A stretch of 6,339 nucleotides of DNA from an uncultured Ruminococcus sp. Lineage in GTDB: Bacteria; Bacillota; Clostridia; Oscillospirales; Acutalibacteraceae. The position numbers and the translations under genes were made by a program. Position 1 is the stretch's first letter, and each line of letters opens with the position of its first letter. The DNA lies in assembly GCA_902783065.1 (NCBI GenBank), contig CACZPV010000229.1, forward strand, positions 1-6,339. The letters run 5' to 3'. Under the pieces are notes generated by a model, which saw nothing but the letters and a program-made list of their open reading frames with translations, had not been told where the DNA came from and ran no database searches. Positions 1-6,334 of this stretch are shown here, piece after piece.

Positions 1-1
1 A

Positions 2-424
2 AAAAAAATTGACATTGATATGGACATTTCTGTCAAGTTGAATTATAAGAGCAATATAAGACAATTAAAACCTTCTGCGGATGTTTTTAAAGGTGATAAC
101 GGTGTGGACTTTACTATCAGCAAAATCACAGCCGGTTCGCTTAGTACAGAATTAGAACTTGACTTTACCGTTGCTGACGGAAAAGATGAATACGAAACAT
201 TTACCGGATTATTTCCAGATGACAATAAATCTACAAAAATCACCTTGGCTAACGGTAATGTCATTTACGCTGAATGTTCGCTCAATCGTAATTACTGGGA
301 GCATCACTCAGTAACACTTAAATATTGTAATTCTGCTGATGAGTTCACATCAGACTGGCTCATAGTCAATCCGGAAGAAATCAAGTCTATAGAATTTAAC
401 GGTAAAAAAGCTACAGCAGAATAA
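2..424 (+). CDS. C-terminal part of a probable DUF4179-like exported protein (5' end outside window)
   Basis: The reading frame is open to the left edge (codons for K-K-I-D-I-D precede the first ATG at 20). No ribosome binding site lies in the 19 bases before that ATG, so I treat this as the tail of a longer gene, with about 140 residues visible. The visible part has no membrane segment and no cysteine-rich or catalytic motif apart from isolated Cys. It alternates polar and hydrophobic residues as a beta-sandwich does, for example the stretch around SKITAGSLSTELELDF. From memory, this pattern resembles the extracellular C-terminal domain of DUF4179 proteins, which often sit beside ECF sigma factors as membrane anti-sigma or sensor proteins in Clostridia. 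That assignment is an inference from sequence style. The partner sigma factor, if there is one, would lie upstream of the window. A terminator follows 20 bases after the TAA stop. Confidence 0.6.
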   Translation, partial: KKIDIDMDISVKLNYKSNIRQLKPSADVFKGDNGVDFTISKITAGSLSTELELDFTVADGKDEYETFTGLFPDDNKSTKITLANGNVIYAECSLNRNYWEHHSVTLKYCNSADEFTSDWLIVNPEEIKSIEFNGKKATAE

Positions 425-444
425 ATTTCTGATGTACCATAATA

Positions 445-494
445 AAAAGCTGCTGCCGGCATGACATTAAACCGCTGTGCAGCAGCTTTTGTTT
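445..494 (+). terminator. Rho-independent terminator after the first gene
   Basis: A perfect 12-bp inverted repeat, AAAAGCTGCTGC (445-456) and GCAGCAGCTTTT (479-490), has a 22-nt loop and is followed by TTTTGTTT. Inside the loop CGG (457-459) can also pair with CCG (472-474). It lies 20 bases after the stop of the first gene. With A-runs on the 5' side it could also act on the minus strand, but no minus-strand gene points into it. Confidence 0.85.
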
Positions 495-500
495 CCGTCA

Positions 501-603
501 TCACGCTGGGTAAGTGTAAAATAAAAGTTGACAGCGGTGCTTACATCTGTGGAGAACAAAAAAAATTTACATTCATATGCCGGCGGCTCGCCGGTCACGC
601 TGG
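501..603 (+). repeat. Degenerate copy of a GC-rich modular hairpin repeat (plus orientation)
   Basis: Words in this AT-rich intergenic region recur as their reverse complement in the larger element at 3573-3708. TCACGCTGG occurs at 501-509 and again at 595-603, and its complement is at 3588-3596. TTGACAGCGG at 528-537 matches both ends of the larger element. The hairpin CCGGCGGCTCGCCGG (580-594, 6-bp stem, 3-nt loop) matches 3614-3628 in reverse complement at 14 of 15 bases. The order of TTGACAGCGG, the CCGG hairpin and TCACGCTGG agrees with the minus strand of the larger element. Relative to it, 17 bases are missing between the last two words, and the far end is absent. This looks like a shortened or decayed copy. 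Confidence 0.6.
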
Positions 604-619
604 AAAAAATTAGTTTTTA

Positions 620-648
620 TTGCTATTTTAACAGTGATACGATATAAT
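620..648 (+). promoter_or_regulatory. Sigma-A-type promoter of the lipoprotein gene
   Basis: The -10 box is a perfect TATAAT at 643-648. A 4-of-6 -35 box, TTGCTA (620-625), lies 17 bp upstream. The predicted start near 655 gives a short leader of about 28 nt before the ATG at 683, with GGAGG at 671-675 and a 7-nt spacer. The decayed repeat copy ends 16 bp before the -35 box. Confidence 0.65.
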
Positions 649-682
649 ATTAGTATTAAAATTCCGTAACGGAGGACACAAT

Positions 683-1774
683 ATGAAATATAAAAAAATA
701 ACTGCTTTGCTGCTGGCGGGAACGATTTTGTTTGTTACAACCGCCATGACAGGATGTGACAATAATAACTCTGAAAATAACTCTGGTGAAACCGCTGCTT
801 CTCAGATAAGTGAAAGAAGCTCAACCGGATATACAGGAGACCAGATTTCTCAAAAGGATGTTCTTCGCATTGCACAGCTTTACGGCGCAGCAGGCTGTAT
901 TTATCTTTGTGGTAAAAATAATATAGCCATCGATGAGGATTATAAGAAAAATATTATTAAAGAAGCCGGAGATTACATCAATGAGCTGGATATCCAGATT
1001 ATCGGTACTTCTGATCTTGCAAAGGTAATCTGCACAGACAGGATGCTTGATCTGGGAATGGGGGACAAACTTAATCAGGAACTATATGTGCGATACAATG
1101 AACAAGCAAAATTGTTTGACGAATACGCTCATGATGATTATAAGGATATTGATGACGATACAAAAACTGCCATGCAGATGGCTGCAACGGATGCTGTATG
1201 GACACAATTGAATTCCTTTGGATTCAAAGATGAAAAATACGATGTTAAAAAACTTTTGATTGACGCATTTAATTCAAATGTAGAAAAATACGATCACAAT
1301 GATATCTATAAAAACACTTGGACAATCACCGACGAACTGGAAAACATCTTTTACTATTTTTTGAATACAGATTCCTTGGATAGCTTGAATTATCAGAAAA
1401 TATGGGATGTTCTCGGTTCAAATTACCTTAGAAATATATTTGAAACAAATGAAAATAATGAAGAATTCAAAGAAAGCTCTATTAATAATATTTCGGGTGT
1501 ACTGACCGATTCCAAAGCAAAATCTGTGCTTAATGCAGGAATCACCCCTAAGTATACCGCTCAGGAATATTTCAATACTTTATCTGATGAAAATGCCTTT
1601 TTATATAATAAAAACAGTGACAATTATTTTTATTATGAATATATACTGTTTTTAGATCTTAGTCAACCGTCTGATCTGAAACTTTCTGAAAATTCATTCT
1701 TTACAAAGAATGTTAATAAATGGCTGAAACAATGCTACAACAACAACCATATAAAGCCGGAAAGCAGTGAATAA
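683..1774 (+). CDS. Predicted lipoprotein of unknown function
   Basis: This 363-residue protein has a lipoprotein-type signal peptide: positive MKYKK, a hydrophobic core at residues 7-20 and then A-M-T-G-C with Cys25 as the likely lipidated residue. Met at -3 is a tolerated but less usual lipobox residue. A polar, Asn/Ser-rich linker follows (about 26-50), which would tether the mature part to the outer face of the membrane. The rest is mostly soluble, acidic, and rich in Asp, Asn, Tyr and Lys, with helix-like stretches and no second membrane segment. I recognise no catalytic motif and no known family. The start is fixed by GGAGG seven bases upstream. It has its own promoter, and no clear terminator lies between it and guaB, so some read-through into guaB is possible. 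It could be a substrate-binding or stress-related surface protein, but nothing in the sequence decides this. Confidence 0.85.
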   Translation: MKYKKITALLLAGTILFVTTAMTGCDNNNSENNSGETAASQISERSSTGYTGDQISQKDVLRIAQLYGAAGCIYLCGKNNIAIDEDYKKNIIKEAGDYINELDIQIIGTSDLAKVICTDRMLDLGMGDKLNQELYVRYNEQAKLFDEYAHDDYKDIDDDTKTAMQMAATDAVWTQLNSFGFKDEKYDVKKLLIDAFNSNVEKYDHNDIYKNTWTITDELENIFYYFLNTDSLDSLNYQKIWDVLGSNYLRNIFETNENNEEFKESSINNISGVLTDSKAKSVLNAGITPKYTAQEYFNTLSDENAFLYNKNSDNYFYYEYILFLDLSQPSDLKLSENSFFTKNVNKWLKQCYNNNHIKPESSE

Positions 1775-1849
1775 ACAGCTTTACAGCATATTTGGTGAAC
1801 AATCCGGTATACAATAAATTCACATAGATAATTCTTTTATAGAACAATA

Positions 1850-1882
1850 ATAATTCTCTGTTGTTGTATAATAGAGAATTAT
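1850..1882 (+). promoter_or_regulatory. Putative guaB promoter overlapped by a 10-bp inverted repeat
   Basis: A perfect TATAAT (1867-1872) lies about 130 bp before the guaB start. No good -35 box is placed 17 bp upstream (ACAATA at 1844-1849 is a weak match). The -10 box sits in the 13-base gap between ATAATTCTCT (1850-1859) and its exact complement AGAGAATTAT (1873-1882). This inverted repeat would flank RNA polymerase's -10 contact and the likely start near 1879, as a repressor operator often does. The match is perfect but AT-rich, so chance cannot be excluded. I see no purine or PRPP riboswitch signature in the leader that follows. Confidence 0.45.
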
Positions 1883-2000
1883 ATAGGAACCGGAAACTTG
1901 TAAACAGGTATAACCAATTGTATTGACCGCTTTGGTCAGGAAATAACAATCCATGATTTGCATTTTCCGAAAGAAAAGAAAAATGGGGAGGAATTTACGA

Positions 2001-3479
2001 ATGTTGAGTGTAGATTTTAATCAGAAATTCGGAAAAGAAGGCTTGACCTTTGATGATGTTCTGCTGATTCCCGGCGAGTCTAACGTTCAGCCAAAGGATG
2101 TTGATATCAGCACAAATCTTACTAAAAAAATCAAGCTCAATACTCCGCTTATGACGGCTGCTATGGATACCGTCACGGAAACAAGAATGGCAATCGCAAT
2201 CGCTCGTGAAGGCGGCATCGGTATCATCCATAAGAATATGTCTATAGAACAACAGGCAGATGCTGTTGACAGAGTAAAAAGATCTGAAAACGGTGTTATT
2301 GTTAACCCGTTCTATCTTACACCCGGTCATTATGTAAATGATGCCAATAAACTTATGGCAAAGTACAAAATCTCCGGTGTTCCGATTTGTGAGGATGGTA
2401 AGCTTGTTGGTATTATAACTAACCGTGACCTCCGCTTTATGGATGAAAGCGATTACAGCCAGCGAATTGCAGATGTAATGACAAAAGAAAACCTTGTAAC
2501 TGCTTGTGTGGGAACAACCCTTCAGCAGGCGCAGGCAATTCTTAAAAAGCATAAGATTGAAAAACTTCCTCTTGTGGATGATAATGGTGTACTTAAGGGT
2601 CTTATCACCATTAAGGATATTGAAAAATCTGTTCAGTATCCGAACAGCGCCAGAGATGTCAACGGCAGACTGCTTTGCGGTGCTGCTATCGGCGGTACAC
2701 CTGACGTACTTGAAAGGGTAGAAGAACTTGTCAAGGCTCAGGTTGATGTACTCGTCTTGGATTCCGCACACGGACATAACAATAATATTATTAACTCCGT
2801 CGCTAAAGTAAAGAAAGCATTCCCCGATGTTCAGCTTATCGCCGGTAATATTGCTACTGCAGAAGCTGCCAAGGCTCTTATTGATGCCGGTGCAGACTGC
2901 GTAAAAGTAGGTATTGGTCCCGGATCGATCTGTACAACAAGAATTGTTGCCGGTATTGGTGTGCCGCAGATCACAGCTATTTATGATGCTGCCTATGAAG
3001 CTTCTAAGCATGGTATACCGGTTATTGCTGACGGCGGTGTAAAATATTCAGGTGATATAGTCAAGGCTCTTGCAGCAGGCGGCAGCGTGGTTATGATCGG
3101 CTCACTGGTTGCAGGATGTGAGGAATCTCCCGGAGATAAGGAGATATATCAGGGAAGACAGTTTAAGGTTTACCGCGGTATGGGTTCTCTCGGAGCTATG
3201 GGCAGAGGCAGTGCAGACCGTTATTTCCAGTCAGGCAATAAAAAGCTTGTTCCTGAAGGTGTTGAAGGTCGTGTTCCTTATAAAGGACCTCTTTCTGACA
3301 CTATATATCAGCTGATGGGCGGTCTTCGTGCCGGTATGGGTTACACAGGCTGTGCCAACATTCAGGAACTTCATGATAAAGCTAAATTTGTAAGAATCAC
3401 CGGTGCCGGTCTTAAAGAAAGTCATCCACATGATATTCAGATTACTAAAGAAGCACCTAACTATTCCTATAACGGCTGA
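2001..3479 (+). CDS. guaB: Inosine-5'-monophosphate dehydrogenase
   Basis: Oxidises IMP to XMP with NAD+, the committed step of GMP synthesis, in the cytoplasm as a tetramer. From the ATG at 2001 the protein has 492 residues, normal for bacterial IMPDH. The N-terminus shows the family opening GLTFDDVLLIP (14-24). The TIM barrel is interrupted by two CBS domains (about 99-150 and 160-212), where purine nucleotides bind in many homologues. LVLDSAHGH follows, then the active-site loop GPGSICTT with catalytic Cys311, the phosphate-binding ADGG around Asp344, and the flap with Arg407-Tyr408 inside GRGSADRYFQ. All key residues are present. I chose 2001 because GGGGAGG (1985-1991) lies nine bases before it. 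An in-frame ATG at 1953 would add 16 basic residues not typical of the family, and only a weak AGGA precedes it. The gene appears monocistronic, with a strong terminator 27 bp after the stop. Confidence 0.97.
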   Translation: MLSVDFNQKFGKEGLTFDDVLLIPGESNVQPKDVDISTNLTKKIKLNTPLMTAAMDTVTETRMAIAIAREGGIGIIHKNMSIEQQADAVDRVKRSENGVIVNPFYLTPGHYVNDANKLMAKYKISGVPICEDGKLVGIITNRDLRFMDESDYSQRIADVMTKENLVTACVGTTLQQAQAILKKHKIEKLPLVDDNGVLKGLITIKDIEKSVQYPNSARDVNGRLLCGAAIGGTPDVLERVEELVKAQVDVLVLDSAHGHNNNIINSVAKVKKAFPDVQLIAGNIATAEAAKALIDAGADCVKVGIGPGSICTTRIVAGIGVPQITAIYDAAYEASKHGIPVIADGGVKYSGDIVKALAAGGSVVMIGSLVAGCEESPGDKEIYQGRQFKVYRGMGSLGAMGRGSADRYFQSGNKKLVPEGVEGRVPYKGPLSDTIYQLMGGLRAGMGYTGCANIQELHDKAKFVRITGAGLKESHPHDIQITKEAPNYSYNG

Positions 3480-3506
3480 TTGACAGTATCTAAAAAGATA
3501 AGCACG

Positions 3507-3540
3507 ATTCCGCTTTGTGATTTCACAAGGCGGAATTTTC
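3507..3540 (+). terminator. Rho-independent terminator of guaB
   Basis: A 14-bp stem pairs ATTCCGCTTTGTGA (3507-3520) with TCACAAGGCGGAAT (3523-3536), with one G-T wobble. The nominal loop is two bases, in practice four to six, and TTTT plus a T-rich run follows. It begins 27 bases after the guaB stop codon. Confidence 0.9.
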
Positions 3541-3572
3541 TACTTTATACATATACACTTTTTTATTCTGAG

Positions 3573-3708
3573 AATTGACAGCGGCGTCCAGCGTGACGCT
3601 GGACCCTTACCAACCGGCGAGCCTCCGGTCCCTTACTAATCCGCAACTGAACACAGTTTCAACATTATTACAGTCGTCTGGCGGCGTGCCGCCGCTGTCA
3701 GTTTAATT
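3573..3708. repeat. GC-rich modular hairpin element with inverted ends
   Basis: The ends are TGACAGCGGCG (3576-3586) and its exact complement CGCCGCTGTCA (3690-3700), an 11-bp inverted repeat. The outer flanks GAAT and ATTC loosely continue it. Inside are three GC-rich hairpins: GTCCAGCGTGACGCTGGAC (3586-3604, 9-bp arms around one base), ACCGG/CCGGT (3613-3629), and GGCGGC/GCCGCC (3680-3693). The first two are each followed by a linker CCCTTACYAA (3604-3613 and 3630-3639), giving a 26-bp period. No open reading frame of note and no clear target-site duplication is visible. A shortened copy lies at 501-603 in the opposite orientation. It resembles a miniature inverted-repeat element or a REP-like dispersed repeat. 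The family is not one I can name. Confidence 0.65.
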
Positions 3709-3825
3709 CCCACAGCCATTTGGGCTTAAACTGTTTTATCAGTCATCTGCTTTCTTGATTCATGATAAAATTAAAGTTTCAGCTTTTTTAGGAAGGGTTT
3801 CCACCAGGCGAATAAATTTAGGCTC

Positions 3826-3839
3826 CGGCGGCATACCGC
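3826..3839 (-). repeat. Fragment of the same GC-rich repeat family
   Basis: CGGCGGCATACCGC matches the reverse complement of 3681-3694 (CGGCGGCACGCCGC) at 12 of 14 bases and keeps a short GCGG/CCGC hairpin. It stands out as a GC-rich island in AT-rich DNA. It is short, so it is only suggestive of a third, mostly eroded copy. Confidence 0.35.
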
Positions 3840-3914
3840 TTGGTTATTATAAGATAATATTCTTTTCTCTGCATAAATTTGTGTAATTTTTAACGTTGGA
3901 AATGATGGAAACGG

Positions 3915-3943
3915 TTGAAAGTTTTGCTCGATTATGTTAAAAT
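3915..3943 (+). promoter_or_regulatory. Candidate asnB promoter
   Basis: TTGAAA (3915-3920, 5 of 6) and TAAAAT (3938-3943, 5 of 6) are separated by the ideal 17 bp. Transcription from near 3950 would give asnB a leader of about 270 nt. A competing, weaker possibility nearer the gene is TATATAAA at 4163-4170, with no good -35 box. Confidence 0.5.
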
Positions 3944-3949
3944 TCTTAT

Positions 3950-4222
3950 GTATGGTTTTATTGGAAGTTATTGAAGAAACACTGATTAAATACAGTGCCT
4001 GTATTGCACAGTCAAATTTTTCGTCAGATTGTAACAAACGAGTGCAGATAACCTGACGGTCATCAAGCGAATTTGATGAAAGATGACGAAAAAGGTGCAA
4101 GCAAAACAGGTTCAGATCCATCAGACGTGATTTATTCAGTAGTTCCTTAATGAGCCGGATCATATATAAAACGTTCACAATGCTTTTAACCAGAAAACAT
4201 ATCAGAAAAGAGGAAATATAAT
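3950..4222 (+). other. asnB leader region with competing base pairings; no supported protein gene
   Basis: Several perfect pairings cluster here. AATACAG/CTGTATT (3989-3995 and 3999-4005) lies within ACTG/CAGT (3981-3984 and 4009-4012), with a T-run at 4017-4021. TCGTCAG (4021-4027) can pair with CTGACGG (4053-4059). Next to it is a hairpin, TCATCAAG/TTTGATGA (4060-4067 and 4072-4079, one G-T), with a CGAA loop. The segment TTTTTCGTCA (4017-4026) can instead pair over 10 bp with TGACGAAAAA (4084-4093), which would break the 4021-4059 stem. Mutually exclusive stems are a mark of attenuators and riboswitches. I see no T-box consensus (GGTGGNACC) and no known aptamer. The rest of the 3709-3949 stretch shows only the repeat fragment and an 8-bp inverted repeat, TTTTATCA/TGATAAAA (3734-3741 and 3763-3770). 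Confidence 0.35.
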
Positions 4223-6103
4223 ATGTGCGGATTATGCGGATTTACCGGTCATGTTGCTGAAAGAGATAAAGTTCTTGAAAACATGACTGACGTCATTACA
4301 CACAGAGGTCCCGATAGTGTGGGCTATTATAAAGATAACAGAATATCTATGGGCTTTCGCCGACTGAGTATTATAGATCTGGAAGGCGGCCATCAGCCAA
4401 TCTATAACGAGGATAAAAGTCTGGTTCTCATGTTTAACGGAGAAATTTATAATCATAAGGATCTCCGTGAAGAACTTAAAGAATGCGGACATAAGTTTTA
4501 TACAAATGCCGATTCCGAAGTGCTGATTCACGGTTTTGAGGAATGGGGAGAAAAAATGCTGAATAAACTTCGCGGTATGTTCGGCTTTGCTGTTTACAAC
4601 ACCAAGGACGGCAGCGTCTTTATCGCCAGAGATTTCTTCGGTATTAAACCTATGCATTATGCGGTGATTGACGGAGAACTGATTTACGGCTCGGAAATCA
4701 AAAGTATCCTTGAACATCCTAAATATGTAAAAAAATTCAATTACAAAGCACTTGATAATTATCTTTCTTTTCAGTATGTTGTTCCGCCTGAAACCTTTTT
4801 TGAAGGAATATACTGCCTGCTTCCGGGGCATTATATGTGGTTCCGTGACGGAAAAGTAACAACGACAAGATATTTTGAGGCTACTTTTGAGCCGGATATG
4901 ACTCTTACTGAAAAAGATGCCGTGGATAAAATTGAAAGCGTATTTGAAAATTCTGTTAATGCTCATAAAATCAGCGATGTAGAAGTTGGCTGTTTCCTCT
5001 CCAGCGGTGTTGACTCCAGTTATGTATCAACATATTTTGCTGATCAGAAAACATTTACCGTAGGATTTGATTTTGGTGAACGCTACAACGAAATCAGTTG
5101 GGCAGAAGGACTCTCAAAGGAAATTGGTGTGGATCATCATACCCATTTGATTGGTTCTGAGGAATTTTGGTCTGCTGTTCCAAGAGTACAATATCAGATG
5201 GATCAGCCTCTTGCAGATCCATCCTGCATAGCACTTTATTTTGTATCAAAGCTTGCCAGCGAACACGTTAAAGTTGTTCTTTCAGGTGAGGGTGCAGATG
5301 AACTGTTCGGCGGCTATACCGTCTATAACGAACCACACGTATTCAAATTCTACCAGAAAGTTCTGCCGGAAAAAGCAAGATATGCTCTCGCACGCAAAGC
5401 TAAAAAATGGCCGCATATAAAAGGCAGGGGTTATATTCTCAGAGGTGCCAGAAAAACAGAGGATAAATTTATCGGCAATGCTTTTATGTATGACGATGAA
5501 GAAAAGAAGCAGATTCTTAAAGACAGCTCCATTGTTACCCGTCCGCAGGATCTTTGTAAAAAATTCTATGACAGAGTAAAGAATTACGATGAGGAAACAA
5601 AGATGCAGTACCTTGATATCAATCTTTGGATGGTCGGTGATATTCTGCTGAAAGCTGACAGAATGAGTATGGCAAATTCACTTGAACTGCGGGTTCCTTT
5701 TCTTGACAAAGAAGTTTTCAAAGTAGCCAGAACTATTCCTACAAAATATCGTATTGCTCATGGAACAACAAAATATGCTCTGCGTCAGGCTGCTTTGCGT
5801 CATTTGCCAAAAGCAACAGCACAGAAACCAAAACTTGGTTTCCCTGTACCTACCAGAGTGTGGCTTAAAGACGAACAGTACTATAACAGAGTAAAGGAAA
5901 TGTTCCGTTCGGAAACAGCAGAGAAATTCTTTAATACAGATCTGATTGTATCTTATCTGGATGACCACTTTAATGGTAAAGATGATAACAGCCGTAAAGT
6001 ATGGACAATTTATGTATTTCTTGTATGGTATAACATCTATTTCGGAAACGATACAAATGTTAATCGTCCCGAAGGTGTTACTAAACCATCCAACAAGCTT
6101 TAA
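4223..6103 (+). CDS. asnB: Asparagine synthetase, glutamine-hydrolysing
   Basis: Makes asparagine from aspartate, glutamine and ATP, releasing glutamate, AMP and pyrophosphate, in the cytoplasm. The 626 residues are close to the longer Bacillus-type AsnB and longer than the roughly 554 of E. coli AsnB. The class II glutaminase domain fills about residues 2-200. Cys2 is exposed after Met removal as the nucleophile, with HRGPD at 27-31, Arg47 in RLSIID, the oxyanion-hole NGE at 72-74, and Asp97. The synthetase domain follows, with the ATP pyrophosphatase loop SSGVDSS (260-266), SGEGADELFGGY (354-365) and KADRMSM (477-483). All key residues are present, so the enzyme should be active. The ATG at 4223 is certain because Cys must follow Met directly. 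AGAGGA lies about eight bases before it. AsnB-like proteins can also amidate other carboxylates such as cell-wall meso-diaminopimelate, and sequence alone does not exclude this. Confidence 0.96.
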   Translation: MCGLCGFTGHVAERDKVLENMTDVITHRGPDSVGYYKDNRISMGFRRLSIIDLEGGHQPIYNEDKSLVLMFNGEIYNHKDLREELKECGHKFYTNADSEVLIHGFEEWGEKMLNKLRGMFGFAVYNTKDGSVFIARDFFGIKPMHYAVIDGELIYGSEIKSILEHPKYVKKFNYKALDNYLSFQYVVPPETFFEGIYCLLPGHYMWFRDGKVTTTRYFEATFEPDMTLTEKDAVDKIESVFENSVNAHKISDVEVGCFLSSGVDSSYVSTYFADQKTFTVGFDFGERYNEISWAEGLSKEIGVDHHTHLIGSEEFWSAVPRVQYQMDQPLADPSCIALYFVSKLASEHVKVVLSGEGADELFGGYTVYNEPHVFKFYQKVLPEKARYALARKAKKWPHIKGRGYILRGARKTEDKFIGNAFMYDDEEKKQILKDSSIVTRPQDLCKKFYDRVKNYDEETKMQYLDINLWMVGDILLKADRMSMANSLELRVPFLDKEVFKVARTIPTKYRIAHGTTKYALRQAALRHLPKATAQKPKLGFPVPTRVWLKDEQYYNRVKEMFRSETAEKFFNTDLIVSYLDDHFNGKDDNSRKVWTIYVFLVWYNIYFGNDTNVNRPEGVTKPSNKL

Positions 6104-6123
6104 GAAACATCAGATATAACCAA

Positions 6124-6172
6124 AAACAGGCTTTTCGCAGAATATGTGTTCACGGAAAGCCTGTTTGTATTG
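6124..6172 (+). terminator. Rho-independent terminator of asnB
   Basis: A 13-bp stem pairs AAACAGGCTTTTC (6124-6136) with GGAAAGCCTGTTT (6154-6166), with one G-T pair and a 17-nt loop. TTTGTATTG follows. It begins 20 bases after the asnB stop. No open reading frame of note lies between it and the promoter near 6285. Confidence 0.85.
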
Positions 6173-6261
6173 CATAGGTTCAGGTCATGCTTTATTAGTA
6201 ATCATCACTTAAATAGTGTCTGCTTTTTTCTTCGTAAAAGTCCGGAAATGCTGATAAACAG

Positions 6262-6290
6262 TAGAGTTTTAGAGTGAAATATGGTATAAT
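6262..6290 (+). promoter_or_regulatory. Extended -10 promoter for a gene beyond the right edge
   Basis: TGGTATAAT (6282-6290) is a perfect extended -10 box (TGnTATAAT). The -35 position 17 bp upstream holds only TAGAGT (6262-6267, 3 of 6), which is common when the extended element is present. The predicted start is near 6297. The GGAGG at 6335-6339 is then the ribosome binding site of the next gene. Confidence 0.7.
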
Positions 6291-6334
6291 AAGTGCAAGG
6301 AAAAATGCGGAAACAGAGTAAAAAGCTTGCACTT
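6291..6334. repeat. Nine-bp inverted repeat between promoter and ribosome binding site
   Basis: AAGTGCAAG (6291-6299) and its exact complement CTTGCACTT (6326-6334) are 26 bases apart. The left arm starts directly after the -10 box and spans the likely transcription start, and the right arm abuts the GGAGG. It could be a split DNA operator with half-site centres 35 bp apart, or an RNA hairpin next to the ribosome binding site. In the RNA case, part of the left arm would fall upstream of the predicted start. Confidence 0.5.

Noticed and set aside
528..556. TTGACA at 528-533 as a -35 box
   Set aside because: The hexamer 17 bp downstream (551-556, GGAGAA) is not a -10 box. The TTGACA belongs to the repeat word TTGACAGCGG.
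1953..2000. Upstream in-frame ATG as the guaB start
   Set aside because: It is preceded only by a weak AGGA 11 bases away and would add a basic 16-residue extension. The ATG at 2001 has GGGGAGG at proper spacing and gives the usual family N-terminus.
1879..2000. Purine, PRPP or ppGpp riboswitch in the guaB leader
   Set aside because: I found none of the conserved aptamer core sequences. Only short 5-bp hairpins are present (for example TGACC/GGTCA at 1924-1938).
1995..3011. A 338-codon minus-strand frame inside guaB
   Set aside because: It lies antisense to a gene with all IMP dehydrogenase motifs. Its translation is Cys/Asn/Ile-rich with no domain, as expected of a codon-bias shadow.
3573..3708. 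CRISPR array or target-site duplication around the GC-rich element
   Set aside because: The repeated units are hairpins and linkers of unequal length, not equal repeats with unique spacers. The bases flanking the inverted ends do not form a clear direct duplication.
3771..4178. A 135-codon open frame on the minus strand between guaB and asnB
   Set aside because: It starts with GTG without any ribosome binding site, runs into the repeat fragment, has no recognisable domain, and overlaps the likely asnB promoter and leader. It could be a decayed gene, but nothing supports calling it.
3950..4222. Asparagine T-box upstream of asnB
   Set aside because: The GGTGGNACC T-box sequence and a following terminator/antiterminator pair are absent.
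4232..4966. A 244-codon minus-strand frame inside asnB
   Set aside because: It is antisense to the conserved glutaminase domain, has no ribosome binding site or family resemblance, and is a shadow frame.
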